Assembly (NCBI GenBank): GCA_018136815.1
Contig: CM030939.1
Location: 4,023,419 to 4,087,418, forward strand
DNA length: 64,000 nt
Source: Isochrysis galbana
Lineage: Eukaryota; Haptophyta; Isochrysidales; Isochrysidaceae
Direction of reading: 5' to 3'
The notes beneath the pieces were generated by a model that was given only the letters and a program-made list of their open reading frames with translations, was not told where the DNA came from and did not search any database. Below, in pieces: positions 40,179-52,324 of this stretch (position 1 is the stretch's first letter; each line of letters opens with the position of its first letter). The translations under genes were made by a program, and so were the position numbers.

Positions 40179-40505
40179 ATGGCCGACGACGGCCTCGTCT
40201 ACCTGCTTCAGCAGTGCCTAACGCACTCCCCGCTGTCGACCTCTCGCCCGTTGCGCCGAAACGCGCCCCCGACGCCGCCTCGCGCACCCCCTCCCCCTGC
40301 GCCCGCCGTCGTTCCACTCGCCGCGACGGTCGCCACGGACCTCAAGCACCAGCGGCTCCTCCGACGCTGGACTGTGACCCAGCTCGCCGACAGGGCACGC
40401 CTGCCCGTCGAGCTCGTCGCGCGGATCGAGCTCGGCCAAGGCGACATCCCTGTCGACGCCGTCGTCCGCCTGCAGCACGTGCTCGCGCGGCGCCTGCTCC
40501 CGTGA
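40179..40505 (+). CDS. MBF1/XRE-like helix-turn-helix protein
   Basis: 108 residues, no intron. The first 45 are Pro/Ala-rich. The C-terminal 60 form an XRE-type HTH: LKHQRLLRRWTVTQLADRAR (helices 1-2) followed by LPVELVARIELGQGDIPVD (recognition helix and turn) and VVRLQHVLARRLLP. The order matches the C-terminal half of MBF1, a transcriptional co-activator. Small MBF1-like genes are known in several giant viruses, which fits the block. The start was chosen as the ATG nearest the conserved part; an ATG at 40140 is possible. It ends four bases before the stop codon of the next gene on the other strand. Confidence 0.72.
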   Translation: MADDGLVYLLQQCLTHSPLSTSRPLRRNAPPTPPRAPPPPAPAVVPLAATVATDLKHQRLLRRWTVTQLADRARLPVELVARIELGQGDIPVDAVVRLQHVLARRLLP

Positions 40506-40509
40506 CGGA

Positions 40510-41322
40510 TCAGAGGCGGCGCATGCCCTCCAACAGCCTCTTGACGAACCCCTGTATCCCTTGGGGTCTCGGGGGCAGCTCGCGCACGTCGGCATTCACC
40601 GGGGAGGGAGGGAGGGGGTGCTCCCACAGCCTCCGCACCCCTGCCTGGGTCACGGGGATCTTCCAGAAGTACTCGTTCAGGATATTGGAGTGGATGATGT
40701 TGGTGGTGACGAAGCCTTTGGCAGGATTGATGCTGGCGTACACCCCTTCGAGCTTCTCCGTGTCTCTCGCGAACGGGGCCCCCGTCTCGAAGGTCTTCAC
40801 CGGGTACGCCTTGAGTAGGTGACGCAGCCGTTCCGCAGGCACCAGAACTCGTTCTTCGGGGGGCTGGCTGTAGAATCCGAGCTTGAACCCCGGCGGGACC
40901 GTGTCGATCCACGATTGGACGTGGTTCGCCTCGATCCCTACGAGCGCCCTCCCGCTCAGCGCCGACCACTCCCTCAGAAGATCCTCGGGCGTGGATCCCT
41001 CCGGGATGGGCGCGAACTCAGGCACCTGCCCGGGCAGAATGCGTACGTTCGTGAGGCCGCCCGTGTCCATCGCCGGGGCCAGGAAGATACCTCTCTTCAT
41101 CCCGAGTGACACATGCGCCGCCTTACCCCTCCCCACGTGGTACATGTCGATCTTCTCCGCGTCGGGTAGCCCCTGCGCTGCCGCGGAGCGCAGCTTCTCC
41201 ATGTGGCCGGGAAGGTAGCAAAATAGTAGCGTTTTTTGTGTGAATGTATTGGGGCGCAACCCGAGCGCTAGCACGGCCTCTTCCCACGCGCGAAAGCTTT
41301 CCGCGGTGAACTCGACCGGCAT
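40510..41322 (-). CDS. Uncharacterised 270-residue protein
   Basis: Intronless. Begins MPVEFTAESFRAWEEAVLAL; other phrases are TLLFCYLPGHMEKLRS, GMKRGIFLAPAMDTGGLTNV and IIHSNILNEYFWKIPVTQ. Mixed alpha/beta composition, no signal peptide, no membrane segment, no motif I can name. The ATG at 41322 was preferred over one at 41373 because the latter lies inside the shared upstream box (41341-41396). Its stop codon lies four bases from that of the HTH gene, so the two are tail to tail with no spacer. Confidence 0.6.
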   Translation of the reverse strand: MPVEFTAESFRAWEEAVLALGLRPNTFTQKTLLFCYLPGHMEKLRSAAAQGLPDAEKIDMYHVGRGKAAHVSLGMKRGIFLAPAMDTGGLTNVRILPGQVPEFAPIPEGSTPEDLLREWSALSGRALVGIEANHVQSWIDTVPPGFKLGFYSQPPEERVLVPAERLRHLLKAYPVKTFETGAPFARDTEKLEGVYASINPAKGFVTTNIIHSNILNEYFWKIPVTQAGVRRLWEHPLPPSPVNADVRELPPRPQGIQGFVKRLLEGMRRL

Positions 41323-41335
41323 GCTCCTCAGTGAC

Positions 41336-41400
41336 ACAGTATAATGGTACGTGCAAAAAAAAAACGGACACAAAACACCGAGTCACTACAGACGCACAGA
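41336..41400 (-). promoter_or_regulatory. Shared upstream box of virus-like genes
   Basis: On the minus strand: GCGTCTGTAGTGACTCGGTG, TTTTGTGTCCG, a run of ten T, GCACGTACCATTATACTG, then 20 bases to the ATG at 41322. The sequence at 37932-37870 has the same order (GCGTCTGTAGTGA, GGTGTTTTGGGTCCG, T-rich, GCACATAACGTT, TTATACC). Two conserved copies at comparable distance from an ATG suggest a promoter module. Confidence 0.5.
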
Positions 41401-41450
41401 CGCGTGTGCGCGCGGGACGCATTTTTACTTGCGGCGCCTACTTGCGGTGC

Positions 41451-43190
41451 CTACTTGCGGCTGGGCTGCTTGCGGCTGGGCTGCTTGCGGCTGGGCTGCT
41501 TGCGTCTGGGCTGCTTGCGGCTTGGTCGCCTCACCTCCGCCTCAGCAGCGATCAATGCTTTCACGCAAGCGTGATGGCCCCGTTCACGAGCCAGCATCAA
41601 GGCGGTGGATCCGTCTTCACCCTTGGCATGGACTGAGGCGTTCCCCGAAATCAGTGCTTGGGCACACAGCTCTTGGCCATCTTGGCACGCAAACATGAGC
41701 GCTGTCCAGCCCTCTCGCGCGGCTTCGGTGTTCGCCCCGACCTCGACGAGTGCGCTGACGCACTTGTGGTGCCCGTGCTCGGACGCCATCATGAGGGCGG
41801 TCGATCCGTACATATCCGTTGCATCCAATGAGGCCCCCGCCTTCACGACAGCGCGCAGGCAATCGATATCTCCGCTCTCGGACGCGACCATCAAGGCGGT
41901 CGTCCCTTGACTGTCTCGCGCATTCACGGAGGCATTTGCCTCGAGGAGCGACAGGACGCAACGCGACTTGGACCGGTGGCGTACGAAAAGCGGTACGGGG
42001 GAGAGGGGCGGCGCGGTGGTGAGGCGGCATGCCAACATGAGGGCCGTGCAGCCCGTGTTCGTCGTCTTGTTGACGTCGACGCGTGCGTTGAGCAGTACCT
42101 TGGTGCACCGATGGCTGTTGTTCTCGCAAGCCTCCATCAAGGCGGTGATTCCGGCGCAATCCGCCGCATCCGGGTCGGCCTTCGCTTCGATGAGTGCGCG
42201 GGCGCAGAAATGGCGGCCTTCCCGGCAAGCCAGCATGAGTGCCGTGACGCCCCTGTCGTAGCGCAGGTGAACGTCGGCGCCTGCGCCCAACATCTCGATG
42301 GCGCACTCTGGATTGTAACGGCACGCAAACGCCAAGGCGGTCATCCCCTGAGGGTCCCTGGCGTTGACGTCGGCTCCCGCTCGAATGAGCGCTCGGGCGC
42401 ACGCCGAATTGGCTCTTCTCCATGGGGCGGTCGCGGTGGATATCAGCGGCGTCTTGTCCCCGAAGCGAGTGGAAGGGCTGAAGCTACGGAGCAGCTTGAG
42501 CACACCCTCGAGATCCCCGTTGGTGCACGCGATTCCCAGCGGGTGTTTGTTGAGCAACATGGTTAGGAGGAAAGCATCCAGCTCCTCATCGCTGAGGCGG
42601 AGGGTGTGTGCTGGGGAAGCCCCTCTGCCGATCGCTTCATTGCAGGTGCGGGCGCTGCCGCACTCGAAGGCCAACCGTAGACTAGTGTCCGGCGCGAGGT
42701 GCTTAGCGATACTCCGGTGTAAATCCGTCGGAATGTTGGGCTGGAGGATCCTGCATGAGCGAAGGCGGCGCAGAACGCCCGGTCGTTCTTCTGGTGGCCG
42801 GTCCTCTTCGATGAAATTGAGTACGGTGGCATGCTCCACTCTCGGCAACTGTGCCACCACGCTAGAGAGCCATCTGATGGTGACGGCATCCAGAATGCGG
42901 AGGTTGGTCACCTGTGGGCACTGCCACAGCCACTGGGGTCGGATCTGGTCCGCTCGAGCATCGATGGTCGTCACGAGATGGAGCAGGTGGTCTCCGAGGG
43001 CGGGGGAGGCGATGCGAACGTTGAGGATGGCGCGGGTGGGGAGTGCATTAGCGATGATGGATAGAGGAAGCGAGTCAAGCCAGTCAAACGGACAGTGGAG
43101 CTCCTGCGCCGCAGGCTTCTTGAGGGAGGCGGCGCAATTCGCCGCACCCTTTGCAACTCGCCTTTTGGAGTCCATTCGGGGAGGAGGCAA
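41451..43190 (-). CDS. F-box-like ankyrin-repeat protein
   Basis: 579 residues, no intron. Residues about 33-75 (CPFDWLDSLPLSIIANAL...ILNVRIASPALGDHLL) form an F-box-like motif, nearly the same as in the gene at 44010. From about residue 210 there are about ten ankyrin repeats, many with the TALMxACxxGH core, interrupted once by a proline/serine insert. The last 25 residues are a repeated RKQPS unit made by a 15-base tandem repeat. F-box/ankyrin proteins of large viruses usually feed host proteins to ubiquitin ligases; that function is inferred. The ATG at 43190 gives MPPPRMDSKRR; an internal ATG at 43175 is equally possible. Divergent from the DUF285 gene. Confidence 0.8.
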   Translation of the reverse strand: MPPPRMDSKRRVAKGAANCAASLKKPAAQELHCPFDWLDSLPLSIIANALPTRAILNVRIASPALGDHLLHLVTTIDARADQIRPQWLWQCPQVTNLRILDAVTIRWLSSVVAQLPRVEHATVLNFIEEDRPPEERPGVLRRLRSCRILQPNIPTDLHRSIAKHLAPDTSLRLAFECGSARTCNEAIGRGASPAHTLRLSDEELDAFLLTMLLNKHPLGIACTNGDLEGVLKLLRSFSPSTRFGDKTPLISTATAPWRRANSACARALIRAGADVNARDPQGMTALAFACRYNPECAIEMLGAGADVHLRYDRGVTALMLACREGRHFCARALIEAKADPDAADCAGITALMEACENNSHRCTKVLLNARVDVNKTTNTGCTALMLACRLTTAPPLSPVPLFVRHRSKSRCVLSLLEANASVNARDSQGTTALMVASESGDIDCLRAVVKAGASLDATDMYGSTALMMASEHGHHKCVSALVEVGANTEAAREGWTALMFACQDGQELCAQALISGNASVHAKGEDGSTALMLARERGHHACVKALIAAEAEVRRPSRKQPRRKQPSRKQPSRKQPSRK

Positions 43191-43199
43191 GACTGGGCG

Positions 43200-44009
43200 G
43201 TCACCGATTGAGCTTGGGTGTGACGGAGATGGGGTGACGGAGATGGGGTGACGGAACTGGGGTGACGGAACTGGGTGGAGCTAGGCGGCGGGGGGCAGGG
43301 CCGGAGCTGGCGGAGCTGGGGATGGCGGTGCTAGTGGTGGTGGCGGAGCTGGAGGTGGAGCTGGAGGGCGGAGCTGGACTAGGGGTGGCGGTCCTGGGGG
43401 GGGTGGCGGAGCTGGAGGTGGAGCTGGAGGGCGGAGCTGGAGGCGGAGCTGGAGGCGGAGCGGAGCTGGAGTGAGGTGGCGCTGTTGGCGCCGGTACCTT
43501 CCGAGTATCTACCCCCCTTCCGATGAGCGCGCGCTTTTTCGTCCCATGAGGGCGCCTTTTCGCCCCTGATGAGAGCGCGCGCTTTTTCGCCCTTTGAAGG
43601 CGCCCGTTTTTTTCCCCTGATGAGGGCGCCTTTTCCCCCGATGAGGGAGCGCGCTTTTTCGTCCCGATGAGGGCGCCTTTTCGCCCCCAATGAGGGCGCG
43701 CGCTTCTTCGCCCCAATGAGAGCGCGCGCTTTTTAGCCCCCACTGAGGGCGCGCGCTTTTTCGTCCCCGATGAGGGCGCGCGCTTTTTCGCCCCCGATGA
43801 GGGCGCGCGCTTTTTCGCCCCTGTTGAGGGCGCTTTTTCGCCCCTCCCCGATGAGGGCGCGCGCTTCTTTCTCCCCCGGCCGCGCCCCCGCGCCTCCTGT
43901 CCCCCTTGTCCCTCTGCTGCTCCTCCCTCCTTCTAGCCTTCTTCCTCTGGCCCTTTCTTCTTCCTCCTCTTCTTTTGGGCCTCCGGTGGGTCCTCTGCCT
44001 TGCCTCTCG
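43200..44009. repeat. Repeat-filled divergent spacer
   Basis: Left half (43250-43475): GGAGCTGGAGGTGG-type units. Right half (43519-43875): about twelve units of 27-30 bases, consensus GATGAGGGCGCGCGCTTTTT plus CGCCCCC. Since the unit is close to 27 bases, all frames stay open. On the minus strand it would read GEKARALIG repeats, on the plus strand MRARAFSP repeats; neither is treated as protein. The array separates the two F-box-like genes and may act as a bidirectional control region. Confidence 0.7.
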
Positions 44010-45046
44010 ATGGTGCATGGAGGATACGGGGGAGAGAACGGAGAGAACCGAGCAAACGGAGACGGGAGAAGGCAAGAGAGACCGACGGACGGCCCCTTCC
44101 CCTTTGACTGCCTGGACTCGCTGCCCCTCTCCATCATTACCGATGCCCTCCCCCTCCGCTCCATCCTCAACATGCGCATCGCCTCCCCCGCCCTGGGCGA
44201 TCGCCTGTTGCGACTGGTGACGGCTCTCCATGTGCGGACGGAGGACATTCCCGTGGGTGCGGTGGTGGCCGGTACGTGCCTCAACCTCACCGGCGTAGCT
44301 TCCAACATCAACTTGTTTGCGGGCTCCACCCTTTCAACCGAGACGGTCGCCTTCCGCGTGGCGGATGCGAGTGTTCTCGACACCCTCTTCCTGAATTCTC
44401 GCTCATTCAACGCGCCCGTGCAGATCACAGGGCAGCCGTCGAGCCTCACCGGCTTCTTAAGGGGAGCGACCAGCTTCGACTCGTCGGTGCAGATGGACAC
44501 CTCGCTCGTCACGAATTTCAAAGAAATGTTTGCCGGATTCTCGTTCGGCGAGCGCTCCGTGTACAATCAGCCCGTCGACTGGTTGGACACCAGCAGCGCC
44601 ATCGACGTCACGAGAATGTTTACCAGCAATCAACTGTTCAATCAGCCGGTCGCCCATATGGACCTGTCGAAGGCCACCGCGTGCGGCGCTATGTTCAGTA
44701 ATGCGAGGAATTTCGATCAGCCAGTGGCCTTGAACTTCTCGAACTGCGAGACGTTTGGGTTCTTCTTCTCGAACGCCTACAAATTCAATCAGCCATTCAT
44801 TGCCCATATCCCCAAAGTCACTTCAATCAACAGCTTTTTTGATAACGCACGGGAGTTCAATAGCCCCGTCACGATCACCGGTACCAGTCAGTTGACAGAC
44901 ATGCAAGAATTCATGTTCAATGCGTGGGCCTTCAATCAGCCACTCGATATGGACACGAGGAGCGTCGTAAACTTCCTGTCCGCCTTCCAATCAGCGGAGG
45001 CGTTCGACCAGGACATCTCCTCTTGGGACGTCTCGTCGGCCACCGA
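44010..45046 (+). pseudogene. F-box-like DUF285/BspA-repeat gene, 3' end lost
   Basis: About 345 genuine codons from ATG 44010. Residues 29-75 repeat the F-box-like motif of the opposing gene (FDCLDSLPLSIITDALPLRS). From about residue 110 there are tandem DUF285 (BspA-like) repeats of about 25 residues, with hallmark phrases FNQPVAHMDLSKAT, FNQPLDMDTRSVVN and FDQDISSWDVSSATD. At 45046 the repeat stops mid-protein and host mobile-element sequence begins; the frame stays open until 45344 only by chance. The gene is therefore truncated. The in-frame ATGs upstream (to 43770) lie in the tandem array and were rejected as starts. Confidence 0.8.
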
Positions 45047-45352
45047 CTGGGCCCTGGCCTCCCCTGCCTCTCCCTCGCTGGCGCTCCTGAGCCTCTGGGG
45101 CCCCCAATCTGCACCTGTCTGCCTGTCGACCAGGGGGGGGGGGGGGTTGGAGCGATGGGCTGGTCACGAGGGGCCAGGATGGGCGAATGGGGCGAGCCTG
45201 TGGGGAAGGGAGTGGGTCAGTAGGGCAGTGGCCTCCTGGCAAGCCATCAGGCGTGCCAGGAGGATGAGTGGTTCCTCCCCCATGGCAGGGGAGGAGTGGA
45301 GAGAGGGGGGGGCTCGTGCCCCCCCATGGGTCAACCAAGTATAAACTTAGTT
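45046..45352 (-). mobile_element. 5' part of subfamily B element
   Basis: Read leftwards from 45352: AACTAAGTTTATACTTGG head, CCATGGGG hairpin, CTCCTGGCA hairpin and GC-rich body up to CCAGTC. This matches the first 300 bases of the complete copy at 22068-22819 with few differences. The second half and tail are missing, and I find no 17-base duplication. The left junction falls inside the DUF285 gene, the right junction in ordinary host DNA. It therefore marks the right edge of the virus-like block. Confidence 0.8.
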
Positions 45353-46020
45353 GTGTGGCTACCTAAAAAGAAAACAAGAGTATATGGATGACAAAAAAAT
45401 CACCTGGCCCTCTTTTGACGGAACGCGACTTCCGCACGCAACAACTTCTGGGCTCCCTCAAATTCATAGAGCTCCTCCACCCGCGTCTCTCCCTCCTCAT
45501 CCACCGCCTGTCCTGCGTCATGTCCTCACCCCCGCCCCAAGCATACGACGTCGCTCGCGCTGCCCTCGTCGCCGCCTTCCATGAGGCATGACAGCTAGCA
45601 ACTGGGTGAAGCTCACACCATACGGCACGGTTGACAACACCGTCCTTCCGGTCGACCAATGCGCTGCATAGCACTAGCACTTGGAACTAATAGCTAATAG
45701 CTTTTGCGGCTGTAGCTAATATTTGTGGCAGGTGTACGGCACGACGCGTCATCGACTAACGACTAAAACACCTAGTCTATGGCATGGCGTGCCATGGTCA
45801 GCATGGTGGAATGACACAAATGTACGAGAGGATGAAGTGGAAGCGGATGCAGCCCCTGGAATAGACACTATATCTGTGAAAGTATCAAGCCCTACCTCAG
45901 TCCCAGCTAGTTGAGCCACATTGCCCCCCCTCCGAGAATTTTCTATCACCCAGCGCCTCGGCTGCTCTCGCAAACTTGTGAGATGACCAACGATTCGTAT
46001 CGACTACTAATGCATCCTCT
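45353..46020. other. Intergenic DNA right of the block
   Basis: A 67-codon frame (45388-45591, +, containing TERDFRTQQLLGSLKFIELL) has protein-like composition, but no family is recognised and it may be a leftover piece. The rest, 45600-46020, shows nothing nameable. Confidence 0.35.
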
Positions 46021-49044
<3,024 letters not shown>

Positions 49045-50181
49045 TGCGCCGCCCACCGCCGCCCACCGGCAAGGGGGGGGGAGGGGGGGGGAGGCAGGGA
49101 AGAGAGGGAAGGGAGAGGGCGGGAAGGGAGAGAGAGTGAGAGAGAGGGGTGCGGTGCGCGGGGGGGAGAGAGAGGCGGGGAAGGTGGAGAGAGAGAATAA
49201 TGGAGAGGCGGAGGGAGAGGGAGGAAAGGGAAAGAGGGAAGGGAGAGGGAGGGAGAAGAGAAAGGCAAGTCGAGGACGATCTTGGGGAGGTACTTCCATG
49301 CTTTTCTAAGGTCGTACTTTCGAACCCCCCGGGCCCCCCTGCGGTAGTGTAAGACTACATTCCCGCGCTTTCGGACATTCTACATTCTCTCCCGCAGATC
49401 CGGAGATGCAGACCCTATGGCCCCAGCTTCGCCGCCGCTCTCGGCGACGACACCCGCACTCCCAGGCGCGCGCGCGCACGCCAAGACGCCCAGCCAGGCC
49501 CGACCCGGCCCCTCGGCACAGGGCAAGGTCGCAAGGTCGCAAGGTCGCGCGCCGTTCCGTCGAAGAAAGTGGACAATCGACTGTAACAGTATGGTAGTCT
49601 TCACTGGCAGCAGCAGCGCAGCAGCACTTGGTAAGGTCGCGCGTTCCGTCGAAGAAAGTGGACCATCGACTGTAGCTGTCAGTTATAATTGTATGGTAGT
49701 TTTGTTTTTGAGAAATTCCATATCATTATTATCCGCTGTCGAAACGGTAAATTTGAAGTTGAAGTTGTAATATTCGAGATCATATAATAATAATAATGAT
49801 CGTTCGGCGAAGTTTCGCCTTCTTTGCCATCCTTTCACCTGCTGCTGTTACTATTGCAGTCATCCCATCCTTGGTTGGCAATTGCCTCCGTTGTCCGTTG
49901 GGCGTGAGAGAGCTTTGTCTTGCTTGTCCTGAATCCAGAGTTCACCAGCCATCCGCCGCACTTCCGCCGTGGGGTCCCCTTGAGTGTGCATGTCCGTCTC
50001 AATGTATTCCATGGCGAGATATGCGACGATGCGACGATCGCCTCGTCGCCTCGTCTCCATGAAACTCAATCAAGCCTCTAGAGCTCTAGAGTATTGTGGC
50101 ATTGTAGCATGTAATACTCTTAGGAGTATTTTAGGAACAACTCGGGCTGAACGCGGGTGGTGGTGGGCTGGATCGCGCGCG
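49045..50181. repeat. Intergenic DNA with a 60-base duplication
   Basis: 49060-49270 is the purine-rich complement of the LKB1 leader. At 49540-49602 and 49632-49702 a segment is duplicated; both contain CCGTCGAAGAAAGTGGAC, (A/C)ATCGACTGTA and GTATGGTAGT. No further gene is recognised before 50182. Confidence 0.55.
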
Positions 50182-50805
50182 ATGGCCATCCACAAGCCCA
50201 ACGTCGACATCATGGGGTATTTGCGCGGCGCGCACAAGGACGGCGAGCTGATTTGCGACGGGTTTGTCTTCAATCGCCCAGGCGGTCGCAAGACCGCGAG
50301 TGGGGACCCGATTTACGGCTGGAACGACACAGCGGCCGTCTCCTGCGCAAAGTGCGGCGAGAGGGATGATGACCACGTCCTCTTGGGTGATGTGAACGAC
50401 GAGATCGAGAGGGCAGAGCAGGAGCGGCGAGAGCGGATGGCTAAGTCTACCACGAGCGCAGCAGTTCCCGTACCGCTTAAACCTGCTGCAACTACACCGG
50501 CGCACCAAGAGGTTTGGCTACTCGATGACGCACACGACCCACTCTGTGCAGTCTCTGCTGCAAAGCGCGCGCTGCCGGCATCGACGTCCAACAGCATTGC
50601 AGCTTCGAGTGCGGATTCGCCCTCTATCAGCGCGGAGGACTTTAAGGCGGAAGTGGAGCGGATGGTGCAAGAGAGTCTGAGAAAGCCACAGCCGACAGTA
50701 GCAGAAGCAACACCTGCGGCAATGGACCTTGCTGCGAAACTTGCAGCAATGGAGGCGAAGCTAGCAGCAGCAACGGCCAAGCTGGAGCAGGCGGGGCTCA
50801 ATTGA
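50182..50805 (+). CDS. Uncharacterised protein with C-terminal helix
   Basis: 207 residues in one exon. The N-terminal 75 residues are the conserved-looking part: MAIHKPNVDIMGYLRGAHKD, FVFNRPGGRKTASGDPIYGW and AVSCAKCGERDDDHVLLGDV, the latter with one CxxC. The rest is Ala/Ser/Pro-rich and ends in a helix of Ala/Lys/Leu heptads (MDLAAKLAAMEAKLAAATAK). The CxxC might bind zinc only with a partner pair, which is absent. No family recognised. The frame is open 200 bases upstream, but those codons look like leader. Confidence 0.55.
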   Translation: MAIHKPNVDIMGYLRGAHKDGELICDGFVFNRPGGRKTASGDPIYGWNDTAAVSCAKCGERDDDHVLLGDVNDEIERAEQERRERMAKSTTSAAVPVPLKPAATTPAHQEVWLLDDAHDPLCAVSAAKRALPASTSNSIAASSADSPSISAEDFKAEVERMVQESLRKPQPTVAEATPAAMDLAAKLAAMEAKLAAATAKLEQAGLN

Positions 50806-51162
50806 GCAAGAGGAACGTGGCCCTCTGTGGGCGAAGGCCTGGCGCCATGAGAAATTCGGAGGGCTGTGATTATGACGATCCTTGCTCGCTGCCACACAAG
50901 TCGGCAGTTCGTAGTGCATCTATGCTTAGCATCATTGTGGCGCCCATCAGCCATCCATAACTCAGTCCTGTGTCAAACTAGGCAGTCCAGGTGTATCTGG
51001 ACTGGCGGATATAGTGAGGGAAATATAGAGATCGAAAAGCCCTACTGCTGAGGTACAATGATGCTCCTAGCAACTAGCAATCAGCAATGCTTGTGGCTGT
51101 GGCAATGCCGGTGGGATTCGTATTGCTATAGTATTGCTCTTGCTCTCTCCCACTAACGAAAA

Positions 51163-51690
51163 ACCACTAGGTTTATACTTGGGTCATCCATAAGGGGGCA
51201 CGTCCCCCCCCCCCCCCCTCCACTGCCCCCCTGCCGTGGAGAAGGAACCACCCACCCTCTTGCCATGCCTCATGGCATGTAGGACCAGGCACGTCCGGAC
51301 CGGGCCCGGAACTCTCGTCTTGGCCCACGAGTACTAACGAGTAAGATTAGGCCTTGGCGAAAATTAGGATTATCGTTAAAACGATAGGGCATGGAGCTCG
51401 CGCCGACCCCCTCCTCTCTGGCCGTCACGGCCAGTGCGAGCGATACGCCCATGGACACACCCATGTCGCTGAAGCCGAAGCGCCAGCGCGCCGACGGACC
51501 CTCCCAGTCAAATGCGCGCGAGCCAGCGCACGCGCCGGCCCGCGAAGCATGCGAACTGCATAGCATGGCAGCCATCACCGGCTCGCTTCTATGGCAAAGA
51601 TAACGATTGAAAGCTGTCTGATATTAACACCGCACACGCGGCTATGGACTATGCACCCACTACTTTCTACTTTCACGCGCCTGTGGAGCG
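51163..51690. repeat. Fragments of the 17-bp-TSD element
   Basis: At 51163-51300 (+) a diverged head: ACTAGGTTTATACTTGGG, GGGGGCACG and a degraded CTCTTGCCATG hairpin. At 51614-51676 the reverse complement of a subfamily B tail (ATATTAACACCGCACACGCGG, ACTTTCTACTTTC). Between them (51300-51610) lies unrelated DNA with a 70-codon frame (51391-51603, starting MELAPTPSS) that I cannot assign. Confidence 0.5.
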
Positions 51691-51695
51691 TGTGC

Positions 51696-51903
51696 TGGGG
51701 CGCCCTAGATGGGAAATACGTATTTACCGTATTTGGCCAACTGGCCAAATACATATGTATTTGGCTGTATTTGAAGCGTGTCCTGAGTTGTAGACCTCGA
51801 AGGTATTTGAAATGTATTCGGCCGGAGGCCAAATACATATACATATGTATTTGGTTGTATTTGCTGGGCCCCCAGCACCGTATTTCCCATCTAGGGCTGG
51901 GGC
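51696..51903. mobile_element. MITE with 19-base TIR and 6-base TSD
   Basis: GCCCTAGATGGGAAATACG at 51702-51720 is the exact reverse complement of 51879-51897. TGGGGC flanks both ends (51696-51701, 51898-51903). The 196-base interior has nested palindromes around CCAAATACATATGTATTTGG. No coding potential. A non-autonomous cut-and-paste element; the superfamily is uncertain from a 6-base duplication. Confidence 0.85.
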
Positions 51904-52324
51904 TAGCGGGCGATGGCAGCGGCGGACCCGGTTAAGAAAGTGTCTCTAGTAGCTTAGCAGATGCCTTCAAGAATGTTTTTAAAGCGTGTTCTCGCACATC
52001 GCTGCCACAATGATTACTATTGTACACGTGTTTGACTGAATCGCAACACAAGCAACACAACACGGAAATCTTCCTGTGGCTGTGGGCTATCGGAGCGTGG
52101 GAGCAGCGCCACGAAGCAGCTGCCCCTCTACCGCAAGTACACGAGGCGGATAGGACTAGGGCAGCAAAATGCGATGGCTGGTTCAGCAAATAAGCAAGTG
52201 TTAAGGTACTGCATCGCAATCTGTATCCGAATGCCGATGCCCGCTGTTTGGCATTGGCGCCCCCGCACCGATGATCACGCATCTCACCGAGTGAAGTCTT
52301 CAATGTTCCTTTTCCCATAGAATG
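51904..52324. other. Intergenic DNA, nothing recognised
   Basis: Probably the 3' flank of the U-box gene. No repeat, RNA gene or coding signal seen. Confidence 0.4.

Noticed and set aside
43770-44009. N-terminal extension of the DUF285 gene with MRARAFSP repeats
   Set aside because: It translates the 27-30-base spacer array; the opposing gene shows that the conserved head starts after 44010.
51391-51603. 70-codon frame starting MELAPTPSS
   Set aside because: Lies between fragments of mobile elements, has no domain, and its 3' end adjoins an element tail.
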